Position numbers and translations under genes: made by a program
In this document: positions 25,441 through 31,823 of the stretch, in pieces
Layout of the letters: every line of letters starts with the position of its first letter
Numbering within the stretch: position 1 is the first letter of the stretch
NCBI GenBank assembly: GCA_030430845.1
Contig: JAUIKE010000074.1
Coordinates: forward strand, 1 to 37,929
From: Bacteroidia bacterium
Lineage (GTDB): Bacteria > Bacteroidota > Bacteroidia > Chitinophagales > Saprospiraceae
DNA: 37,929 bases
Direction of reading: 5' to 3'
Notes under the pieces: model-generated
What the model saw: the letters and a program-made list of their open reading frames with translations, nothing else
The model's database searches: none
What the model was told of the DNA's origin: nothing

Positions 25441-26829
25441 ATGGAACCCTTATTCACCAACGATGCCGTTACCTTTGGATTATTGATGATTGCCCTGGCC
25501 CTGGTTTTTAAAACCGCCGGCAGCTCCGCCAAACGCTGGAAGAACTTTTATAAATATGTACCTCCCTTACTGGTTTGTTATTTTCTGCCTGCACTCATGC
25601 ATTGGCCATTAGGGCTAATCGCCTACGAATGGTATGATAATAGCTTGCTGGACTGGCTCCGGGAGCGAAATCTCAACCTGAATGCAGGGGCTACGCTGAG
25701 TGAAGTAAAGGCCTTTTTGGAGACGAACGGCATTAGCGAAAGTGAAGTCGCTCAATTTAAAAGAGGTTCCAGGTTGTATTTTGTCGCTTCCCGATATCTG
25801 CTGCCTGCCAGTTTGATCCTGTTTACGCTGAGTATAGATTTCAAAGGTGTACTGAACCTCGGCCCCAAAGCCCTGATCATGTTTTTCACCGCTACAATGG
25901 GGATTGTGTTGGGCGGACCGGTGGCTTTGTTGGTGCTCACGTACCTTTTTCCGTCTCTGGTAAATATCAGCCCGGACGAATTATGGCGGGGCCTATCAAC
26001 CATTGCGGGTAGCTGGATCGGCGGCGGGGCTAATCAGACGGCCATGAAAGAGATCTTTGATGTACCCGGGAATATTTTTGGCTCGATGATCGTCGTGGAT
26101 GTGGTAGTGGCCAATGTCTGGATGGGCTTTCTGTTATTCGGAGCAGGTGTTTCGGATCGACTGGATCGCTGGTTAAAAGCTGATAACAGTGCCATAGAAA
26201 GCCTAAAAGAAAAAGTAGAATCTTACAGAGCCTCGATCGAACGCATTCCTACCACGAGAGATATGTTCCTGCTGTTGGGGGTTGGCTTTGGTGGGGTGGC
26301 CTTGTCTCACCTCGGATCCGATCTCATTTTGCCCTTGATGGAACAGAATGAAGCGGCGTTGAAAGCGGCTCGCCTGAATTCGCTGCTGTCCGGTTTCTTC
26401 TGGCTGGTGGTATGGGCCACTACACTGGGTTTAGTGGCTTCTTTTATAAAACCGATACGCAGTCTGGAAGGGGTAGGAGCTTCGCGTTGGGGGAGTGTAT
26501 TCATTTATATTCTGGTAGCTACGATCGGAATGCAGATGGACCTCGGTGAGGTAGCCAAAAACCTAGGGCTGTTTGCAATCGGCATTATCTGGATGTTGGT
26601 ACACATCGGATTATTACTGCTCGTGGCTAAACTGATTAAGGCTCCGTTCTTCTTTGTGGCTGTTGGTAGCCAGGCCAATGTAGGAGGAGCTGCTTCTGCG
26701 CCGGTAGTGGCTTCGGCTTTTAGTACAGCTTTGGCTCCGGTAGGCGTTTTGATGGCCGTACTGGGATATGCCCTCGGCACCTATATGGCACTGGTTTGTG
26801 CCTACCTAATGCAGTGGATTGTGGTTTAA
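25441..26829 (+). CDS. DUF819 family membrane protein (putative transporter)
   Basis: The 462-residue protein is largely transmembrane, with about ten to twelve helices. It contains the DUF819 signatures GSWIGGGANQTAMKE (about residues 190-204) and a repeat-like C-terminal half with GSQANVGGAASAPVVASAF. This inverted two-half pattern is that of secondary transporters related to ion/anion transporters. No substrate is known for the family in general. A hydrophilic insert (about residues 243-275) separates the halves. It appears to stand alone; a 1.56-kb stretch without protein genes follows. Confidence 0.85.
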   Translation: MEPLFTNDAVTFGLLMIALALVFKTAGSSAKRWKNFYKYVPPLLVCYFLPALMHWPLGLIAYEWYDNSLLDWLRERNLNLNAGATLSEVKAFLETNGISESEVAQFKRGSRLYFVASRYLLPASLILFTLSIDFKGVLNLGPKALIMFFTATMGIVLGGPVALLVLTYLFPSLVNISPDELWRGLSTIAGSWIGGGANQTAMKEIFDVPGNIFGSMIVVDVVVANVWMGFLLFGAGVSDRLDRWLKADNSAIESLKEKVESYRASIERIPTTRDMFLLLGVGFGGVALSHLGSDLILPLMEQNEAALKAARLNSLLSGFFWLVVWATTLGLVASFIKPIRSLEGVGASRWGSVFIYILVATIGMQMDLGEVAKNLGLFAIGIIWMLVHIGLLLLVAKLIKAPFFFVAVGSQANVGGAASAPVVASAFSTALAPVGVLMAVLGYALGTYMALVCAYLMQWIVV

Positions 26830-27034
26830 GGGCTGAAAACCAAGCATCTAAGACTTGAATTTTGTTTTTTTACAGAAAAAAAAGCTTTAGAATTTGGAAT
26901 TTAGAGATTTTTAAAATCTGCACATCTCGGTTTTGTGATTTTGATATTTTGGCATGAAAAAGAGTTATTTTTTGATTTATTTATAAATTTTTAATTTTTT
27001 TGTTGAAAAATTTTCATTTTATTGTAGACTGCCA
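26830..27034. other. AT-rich spacer before the tRNA-like unit
   Basis: About 200 bases of very AT-rich sequence follow the DUF819 gene. I see no hairpin terminator or open frame that I can support. The 3' part carries T-tracts upstream of the promoter at 27035 and may act as an A/T-rich upstream element. Confidence 0.4.
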
Positions 27035-27042
27035 TACATTTG
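27035..27042 (+). promoter_or_regulatory. -7 promoter box of the tRNA-like RNA unit
   Basis: TACATTTG matches TAnnTTTG and is the same octamer as in the two strong promoters at the right end of this window. The -33 position holds TTT and not TTG. Transcription would start near 27050, about 30 bases before the first tRNA-like unit. Confidence 0.6.
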
Positions 27043-27077
27043 TATCAACACAACGCAGAAAACGATCTGCTAAATAA

Positions 27078-27193
27078 TGTGAGGTGATGAAACTGGCAGC
27101 CATGCCCTCCGGTCTCGAGGGTAAGGGACAAGGGATAAATCCTGGGCAACCTGGACTAACCTCCTTGTGAAGGTTCGAATCCTTCCCTCACAG
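27078..27193 (+). ncRNA. tRNA-like RNA, copy 1 (class II-like, atypical)
   Basis: A cloverleaf can be drawn by eye. Acceptor stem TGTGAGG/CCTCACA (27078-27084, 27186-27192) with discriminator G27193. T8. A three-base D stem with a D loop containing GG (27087-27103). Anticodon-like stem CCCTC/GAGGG (27105-27109, 27117-27121). T arm GAAGG-TTCGAAT-CCTTC (27169-27185) with a canonical loop. The seven-base anticodon-like loop is CGGTCTC, with G where U33 should be. The variable region is 47 nt (27122-27168) and folds itself: ACAAGG/CCTTGT (27128-27133, 27163-27168) and a stem with a T-T mismatch closed by a GCAA tetraloop (27140-27155). No CCA is encoded. The D arm and length class are closest to tRNA-Leu/Ser, but no isotype fits. 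It could be a decoding-defective tRNA, a tRNA mimic or a new RNA family. Confidence 0.65.
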
Positions 27194-27247
27194 CAACATT
27201 TTATTCTCATAGAAATCACAAAGGTGATTGCTTAAAATTTATAATAA

Positions 27248-27363
27248 TGTGAGGTGATGAAACTGGCAGCCATGCCCTCCGGTCTCGAGGGTAAGGGACA
27301 AGGGATAAATCCTGGGCAACCTGGACTAACCTCCTTGTGAAGGTTCGAATCCTTCCCTCACAG
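27248..27363 (+). ncRNA. tRNA-like RNA, copy 2 (identical to copy 1)
   Basis: This repeats copy 1 without a single difference, offset by exactly 170 bases; the identical block is 27243-27364 against 27073-27194 (122 bases). The 48 intervening bases are unrelated to the sequence after copy 2. The same cloverleaf-like fold with a long structured variable region applies. The perfect identity, loops included, means recent duplication, gene conversion or strong constraint. It is followed after 14 bases by a strong terminator, so both copies are most likely processed from one transcript, as tRNAs are. Confidence 0.65.
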
Positions 27364-27377
27364 CTAAATTTATTCAG

Positions 27378-27418
27378 AAACGCTTAATGGAATCAATTTC
27401 CATTGAGCGTTTTTTTTT
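27378..27418 (+). terminator. Terminator of the tRNA-like RNA unit
   Basis: A 15-bp stem (arms 27378-27392 and 27398-27412, one T-G pair, five-base loop) is followed by T residues to 27418. It fixes the strand of the RNA unit as plus and its end at about 27418. Confidence 0.85.
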
Positions 27419-27608
27419 GCTTGCTTGTCATTTGGAAAAGTTGAAATTTAATTTAAAGAATATTTTTTAATTTCTCTCTTTGTTTTTTAAATCCAATCAA
27501 TTGATAATCAGGTAATTCTGGCAATTATTGTATTTTTTTAACTTTTTTTACTGTATTTTATTCACTAGTTGGGTGATATGTCTTACTCGATCTAGTATAA
27601 TAATTTTG

Positions 27609-27685
27609 TTGTATACGAACGCTTTAATAAAAATGGAAGAAAACTACTAGTTATTTCCGGGCACACGGTAGTTTTCTTTCTCTTT
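27609..27685 (+). ncRNA. Candidate small RNA ending in a hairpin terminator
   Basis: A -7-like box TAATTTTG (27601-27608) is followed by a short tract and a hairpin with arms 27638-27647 and 27668-27677 (loop of 20 bases), then a T-rich tract. The transcript would be about 65-75 nt. No reading frame is convincing. The loop is longer than in normal terminators. Confidence 0.35.
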
Positions 27686-27812
27686 TAATAACATATAACA
27701 ATTTGTTTTCAAGTTTTGTTTCCTACTGCATGTATTTATAATGCAGGGGTTATTTTTGTTATGTGTTGCAAGGTTTTTTGTTTAGTTGTGGAGCTGTTTA
27801 TTGACTGCTTAA

Positions 27813-27853
27813 AAAGTAAGCGCCAACTGATATCAACAGTTGGCGCTTACTTT
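27813..27853 (+). terminator. 17-bp perfect hairpin, terminator-like
   Basis: Arms 27813-27829 and 27837-27853 pair without mismatch around a seven-base loop; the core is GC-rich (GCGCCAACTG) and the 3' end is T-rich. A TATTTTTG octamer is at 27751-27758, so a short RNA of about 90 nt could end here. No protein gene lies upstream on this strand for over 900 bases. Confidence 0.6.
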
Positions 27854-27956
27854 ATTTATTAAATAAATTGATTATCTGTTGTTTAGGGATTTGATCTTTG
27901 TTAATTTATTCTGTTTTAATATGTAGTCACTTTTCATTTTTTTTGCGCGGCTATTA

Positions 27957-27992
27957 TTTTTAACTAAATAATTTTTCTTATTTAGTTAAAAA
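27957..27992. repeat. 15-bp perfect AT-rich inverted repeat
   Basis: Arms 27957-27971 and 27978-27992 (core AACTAAATAA) pair without mismatch around a six-base loop. The low GC makes it a weak terminator; it might instead be a protein-binding palindrome. Confidence 0.5.
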
Positions 27993-28104
27993 TGATTTGT
28001 ATTTGCTTGGCTTTAAGCTGCTTTTGAGGGTGTTTTTATTTAGATTAATTTTTTTTATTTAAAAATTAGCATTTCTTATAAATAAAGTTTATTTTTGTAA
28101 AGCA

Positions 28105-28195
28105 TGTTTATGGTTAGAACACTGTAGTATTTAAGCGCTTCTAGGCATCAAGCATTACTACCGGGCAGTAGTAGCTTGATGCCTGCTTTTTTTAA
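28105..28195 (+). ncRNA. Candidate small RNA with strong terminal hairpin
   Basis: TATTTTTG at 28090-28097 could be a -7 box. The sequence after it ends in a two-part hairpin: outer stem AGGCATCAAGC with its complement (28143-28153, 28174-28184) and inner stem TACTAC/GTAGTA, followed by a seven-T run (about 28187-28193). The product would be about 85-90 nt. I see no coding frame. Confidence 0.4.
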
Positions 28196-28201
28196 GCAAA
28201 A

Positions 28202-28235
28202 AAAAATAGGACTGGATACATCCAGTCCTATTTTT
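28202..28235. terminator. Bidirectional 15-bp terminator
   Basis: Arms 28202-28216 and 28221-28235 are perfect complements around a TACA loop, with A5 at the left and T5 at the right, so it has a U-tract on either strand. It separates the plus-strand hairpin at 28143-28184 from a minus-strand candidate RNA. Confidence 0.75.
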
Positions 28236-28241
28236 GAAAAT

Positions 28242-28312
28242 AAAAAAAGCAACCCCGTCCTTTGATTTATTAAATTGAATAAACTAGTGAGTGCAAAGCA
28301 TAGGGTTGCTTT
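28242..28312 (-). ncRNA. Candidate minus-strand small RNA (closed stem with T-run)
   Basis: A 10-bp stem joins 28246-28255 with 28303-28312 (AAAGCAACCC and its complement), enclosing 47 bases with an inner small stem at 28267-28284. On the minus strand the closing arm is followed by a seven-T run at 28248-28242, like a terminator. This suggests a compact RNA of about 70 nt read leftwards. Confidence 0.35.
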
Positions 28313-28388
28313 AATTTACGCCTATATCATCAAACTATAGCTTAAACGAACTATTTATTAGACGCGCTGCCTGTTGCTGAATTTTTTT

Positions 28389-28973
28389 TTAATAATTTTC
28401 TACAATTTCTTTTAACTCCTTCAGATAGAAGCGTTTTTGAGGAGATCTTCTACGCGTATTAGTACCGGTAAAAAACTGATGCTGCTCAAGAAAGTTAACT
28501 TGTAGCTTATTCCAGTCTTTTTCTGTGTGCAATACATTGTAAGCTTTCAGTTCTTCAAAAAGAGATTGGCCAATTTCGTAGAAATCATCCCGTCCCAAAT
28601 AATCCAGATCCGCATCACAAATAATAGCTTCCAAGTAATTTTTAGGGCGCTGCGGTATTTTAGTAGCCATGATCATCCCACAAATGAGTTCGATTTCATG
28701 ATTTGAATAGCCATATGCCGGCAGGTACCGTCGCACGATGGCACATCCCTGCTTTTCGTGTTCTACATTGCTGATCGTGAATCCGGAATCATGGAACAAG
28801 GCGGCCGTTTTTAGTAGTAGTTGGTGATAGGGAGCTACTTTTTCGTAATAACAAAGCTCTTCTGCGCAATGAAGAACATCCATGGTATGGTGAAGACCAT
28901 GATAGGTGAGTTGATCGGAAAGTTCCCGGTCGAGTTTGTTTATAATGAAGGCTTTGGCAGCATGATAATTCAT
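28389..28973 (-). CDS. HD-domain phosphohydrolase
   Basis: The 194-residue protein is one HD domain: YHGLHHTMDVL (metal-binding His near residue 29), ALFHDSGF (His61-Asp62), NVEHEKQG (His72) and the distal CDADLDYLGRDDF (Asp120/122). This set, in particular RPKNYLEAIICDADLDYLGR, is common in HD hydrolases found alone or fused to cyclase and sensor domains. A cyclic-nucleotide or other phosphoester substrate is possible, but unproven. No signal peptide. It is distinct from the SpoT-like HD protein at 2590-3141 in both motif and length. It begins 98 bases after the stop of the DUF4920 gene on the same strand. Confidence 0.82.
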   Translation of the reverse strand: MNYHAAKAFIINKLDRELSDQLTYHGLHHTMDVLHCAEELCYYEKVAPYHQLLLKTAALFHDSGFTISNVEHEKQGCAIVRRYLPAYGYSNHEIELICGMIMATKIPQRPKNYLEAIICDADLDYLGRDDFYEIGQSLFEELKAYNVLHTEKDWNKLQVNFLEQHQFFTGTNTRRRSPQKRFYLKELKEIVENY

Positions 28974-29019
28974 ATTGAGCGCGTATTTTGAACCCCTGGA
29001 AGCCGCTTAATTACCATAA

Positions 29020-29058
29020 GAGGCTGTTTCATTCACCTCAGGCGAATGAAACAGCCTT
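29020..29058. terminator. 15-bp hairpin after the DUF4920 gene
   Basis: Arms 29020-29034 and 29044-29058 pair (last pair T-G) around a nine-base loop. It lies 12 bases past the DUF4920 stop on the minus strand and before the HD gene. It has no T-run, so it would be a weak terminator or an RNA-end stabiliser. Confidence 0.5.
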
Positions 29059-29070
29059 CAAACATATTAA

Positions 29071-29538
29071 TTACTCATTCAACAGAATAACACCCGAAGC
29101 CATAAATTTAAATTCTTCCTTTGGCTTCGTAATGGCTGCAATTTCTTCTTTTGATTTGCCGGCATCTTCTGCAAAGTGACGTAGTTCGTCCACAGGCGTG
29201 ACTTCTTTATAGGCCTGGCCTTTCATGATCACTTTTTTGCCGGAAATATCTTTGGGAACAAAGAAACCATAGTCCTTGAATTTGACGGTCATTTTGGGCG
29301 TACTCTCATCCTGGCTTACGATGGTCATCCAACAGCCTTTCATCTGGCAAACGGTTTCAACCGTGCCGACTACTTTGACATTCATAGACTCTTTCTTCTT
29401 CATTTTTTTTACCAGCTTTTCATAACTGATGGCTTTCTTTTCAGAAATTTTGTCTCCGAAGTATTGGACGTCCTGAGCAAAACTGCTGATTGCAAAAAAG
29501 CTACATAGGATCACAAGGGAAAAGATTTGCTTAAACAT
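29071..29538 (-). CDS. DUF4920 domain-containing secreted protein
   Basis: The 155-residue protein has a signal peptide (MFKQIFSLVILCSFFAISSFAQ) and one DUF4920 domain. Its hallmark VCQMKGCWMTIV (two cysteines, residues of about 64-69) is followed by MTVKFKDYGFFVPKDISGKKVIMKGQAYKE, a beta-barrel of OB-like pattern. Proteins with this domain are small periplasmic proteins of unknown function in Bacteroidota; the C-x4-C pair could bind a metal or form a disulfide. I give no further role. Confidence 0.85.
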   Translation of the reverse strand: MFKQIFSLVILCSFFAISSFAQDVQYFGDKISEKKAISYEKLVKKMKKKESMNVKVVGTVETVCQMKGCWMTIVSQDESTPKMTVKFKDYGFFVPKDISGKKVIMKGQAYKEVTPVDELRHFAEDAGKSKEEIAAITKPKEEFKFMASGVILLNE

Positions 29539-29912
29539 AGTGTAATGATTTGTTCATTGAATTTGGTTCGAAAATAAATTTAGATCAATTTTACCGACTC
29601 TTCAGAAAGCCGGTTTTGAGGCTACTCAACAATAATTTTGATTGTTCGAAGCTACAAAGTTCTTGTTAACGAACGCAAAACTATCAATTTAATTATCGCT
29701 GAAGCAAGGCCTGCCTACAAAAGTACTTAGGAAAAAACAAATAAAAAAAATCATATGATAAAAAGGAAACCTGAAGCAGGCCTTTTGATGACCTCCTATT
29801 TAGGAAATTCACATTAGCTTAACACAACCGATCCGTAAAAAGGTCTTGCGAAAAACAATATACCACCCAAAATGCTGTTTGTATAAAACAAGAAAAGATA
29901 AAACAAACTCAT
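29539..29912. other. Divergent spacer upstream of the MORN-caspase pair
   Basis: These 374 bases hold the promoters for the DUF4920 gene (minus) and the first MORN-caspase gene (plus), though I find no full TTG/TAnnTTTG pair. A nested hairpin is at 29761-29786 (AAAAGG-AAA-CCTG-AAG-CAGG-CCTTTT). It lies about 125 bases before the ATG, and is followed by only a few T residues. A related GGCCTGCC motif occurs 50 bases earlier. Confidence 0.4.
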
Positions 29913-31553
29913 ATGGTGTTGAAGTCTTTCCCGGTTCTCTTACTTTCCTTTTTTGTGATATCTTCTATTCAGGCTCAGGTCAGATGTACAGAAGGTAATT
30001 GCAGCAATGGATATGGGACTTGCCTTTTTTCTAACGGAGCAAAATATGTAGGTGAATTCAAGGATGGTAAATTACACGGAAGAGGTATTTTTTATTATAC
30101 CGATGGGAATAAATATATAGGTGATTGGCTAGATCAAAAACGCTCCGGTAAAGGCCGGATGATCTATGCTAATGGAGATGAATATTTCGGGACCTTCGAA
30201 AATAACCTGGTCCAGGGATACGGTCATATGAAATATGCCAATGGCAACCAGTATGAAGGATACTGGACCAATGAACGTCCTACCGGTAAAGGCACCTTCT
30301 CCTTTTTGGACGGTAGCCGGTATGAAGGAAACTTTAGTAATGGCGTTTTTCACGGGCAGGGGACTTTCTTTTACCAGGATGATAAAAAATATGTTGGACA
30401 GTGGGAAAATGGAAAGAAACACGGCAACGGCACACTTTATACAGCTAATGGCCAGGCCATCGGAGGTCAATGGGTGAAGGGAGAGTATCAGGCCGACTGG
30501 CAACGTTATACCGCTAATATCGACACGCTCTCTTCCCGTGATTGTAACCAATTCTATTGTAATAACGGCAATGGCAAATATCGCTATGCCGACGGTACCT
30601 TATATATAGGTGCTTTCGAAAACGGCTATCCTAAAGGAGAGGGAAATGTAATGTACACCAACGGGAATCGCTATGCCGGAGGATGGCTGGAGGGTTTACC
30701 CAACGGCAGAGGAGTTATGTTTTATGCCAACGGCAAAATCGTCGGCGGGATCTGGGATAAAGGCCAGTTGACCGAACAGCTTTATGCCGACGAAGGCCGT
30801 CCATTCGGAACGCCGGTAGCTATTGACCGGGATGACGAAGTGAAGATCTGGGCGGTAGTGGTTGGAGCCGCAAGTTATTCCCATATGCCCCCATTGAGAT
30901 ATACCGATGATGACGCTTATCAGGTCTATGCCTTCCTGAAAAGCCCCGAAGGGGGAGCTTTGCCCGATCAGCAGATCAATGTGCTAATTGATGAAAATGC
31001 TACCCGTGAAAATATCTTGCATTCTCTGCGTTCTATTTTTCTTCGGGCGGATGAGAATGATGTCCTGCTGTTTTATTTTTCCGGGCACGGCCTCAAAGGT
31101 GCGTTTTTACCCATCGATTATGATGGCCAGGAAAATCTGCTTTTTCACGAAGAAATAAAAGACGTGTTACGCCTTAGCCGAGCCAAACATAAACTGATAC
31201 TCGCAGATGCCTGCCATTCCGGGAGCCTCCTTTCTTTAAAGGCTCCGCTACAAACACTCCTGAAAAAGTATTATCGGGCCTTTGAAGATGTAAGCGGCGG
31301 AACCGCCCTGCTGATGTCTTCTAAAGGCGAAGAATATTCTCTGGAAGATGGAGGCTTGCGCTCTGGTATTTTTAGCCATTTTCTTATCCGAGGGCTTAAA
31401 GGAGCAGCTGATGAGGATCACAATAAGATCGTCACCATCCAGGAGTTGTATGATTATGTATTCTACAACGTAAAAGAATATACCGGTAACGTTCAGACGC
31501 CAACCCTCACAGGCACCTTCAATCAAAATATGCCGGTCTCCATCATTCGTTAA
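29913..31553 (+). CDS. Secreted MORN-repeat protein with C-terminal caspase (C14) domain, paralogue 1
   Basis: The 546-residue protein has a signal peptide (cleavage near SSIQA-Q, residue 21; no lipobox). MORN repeats follow at an exact 23-residue period, with Y-x-G-x-F/W starting at 45, 68, 91, 114, 137 and 160 and a degenerate unit at 183. A second block starts at 231, 254 and 277. Each block opens with a Cys-x4-Cys cap (Cys25-Cys30; Cys211-Cys216) followed by NG-x-G. Residues of about 311-545 are a caspase/metacaspase-like p20 domain (KIWAVVVGAASYSHMPPLRYTDDDAYQVYAFL) with catalytic His392 in YFSGHGLKG and Cys434 in LADACHSGS, both intact. It is probably a periplasmic or surface cysteine protease. 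MORN repeats may bind lipid, glycan or partner protein. Substrate unknown. It is followed by a similar gene, 270 bases on. Confidence 0.88.
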   Translation: MVLKSFPVLLLSFFVISSIQAQVRCTEGNCSNGYGTCLFSNGAKYVGEFKDGKLHGRGIFYYTDGNKYIGDWLDQKRSGKGRMIYANGDEYFGTFENNLVQGYGHMKYANGNQYEGYWTNERPTGKGTFSFLDGSRYEGNFSNGVFHGQGTFFYQDDKKYVGQWENGKKHGNGTLYTANGQAIGGQWVKGEYQADWQRYTANIDTLSSRDCNQFYCNNGNGKYRYADGTLYIGAFENGYPKGEGNVMYTNGNRYAGGWLEGLPNGRGVMFYANGKIVGGIWDKGQLTEQLYADEGRPFGTPVAIDRDDEVKIWAVVVGAASYSHMPPLRYTDDDAYQVYAFLKSPEGGALPDQQINVLIDENATRENILHSLRSIFLRADENDVLLFYFSGHGLKGAFLPIDYDGQENLLFHEEIKDVLRLSRAKHKLILADACHSGSLLSLKAPLQTLLKKYYRAFEDVSGGTALLMSSKGEEYSLEDGGLRSGIFSHFLIRGLKGAADEDHNKIVTIQELYDYVFYNVKEYTGNVQTPTLTGTFNQNMPVSIIR

Positions 31554-31823
31554 AAGTGGGATAGATTTTAAGAAAAAAGAAACATAAGTTTTTATTATTC
31601 GTTAAATCTCTATAAGTAAGAGGGCAGATTTAGCTCTACCATAAATTGCTCCTTAACTTCTACCCTTAGCAGAAAAATAAAGGAGACAACAGGGCAAATT
31701 TTTATATAAATTTGTCCAGGCTCCTAACAGAACTATTTTGCTATCCCTGGATCTTTTTTTATCATCAAGGCATCATAGTGTCATTGGATCATAGTATCAA
31801 ACGAATGAACGGCGACCCATATC
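31554..31823 (+). other. 270-bp spacer between the two MORN-caspase genes
   Basis: No terminator with a T-run is seen after the first gene, so read-through to the second is possible. A nested hairpin lies at 31681-31725: AGGAG/CTCCT outside and GGGCAAATTT/AAATTTGTCC inside around a TTATAT loop. It could be a leader element of the second gene. Just before the ATG there is an imperfect direct repeat (ATCATAGTGTC, ATCATAGTATC, about 31770-31800). No clear -7 box is found. Confidence 0.4.

Larger units (their letters stand above)
27420..28388. other. Gene-free, AT-rich stretch with serial strong hairpins
   Basis: No supported protein gene lies here. The stretch contains at least six clear inverted repeats, listed separately, several with T-runs typical of small-RNA ends. 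Some TAnnTTTG octamers lie upstream of them (27601-27608, 27751-27758, 28090-28097), although none has a TTG at the right distance. The bases between are AT-rich without obvious repeats. Confidence 0.5.

Noticed and set aside
27078..27193. Ordinary tRNA-Leu, tRNA-Ser or tRNA-Sec
   Set aside because: The loop lacks U33 and no Leu or Ser anticodon falls in a five-paired stem; the variable region is more than twice the class II length; a selenocysteine tRNA would need a UCA anticodon and a long D stem.
27078..27193. tRNA interrupted by a group I intron
   Set aside because: The extra sequence is in the variable region and far too short for a group I intron, which would sit in the anticodon loop.
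27073..27364. Duplicated 122-bp block as CRISPR or transposon ends
   Set aside because: Only two copies in direct orientation, with a tRNA-like fold, a promoter and a terminator; no inverted termini or repeat-spacer periodicity.
30129..30551. Open frame of 140 codons on the minus strand
   Set aside because: It is the mirror of the MORN repeats of paralogue 1; repeated codons on the sense strand keep the antisense frame open.
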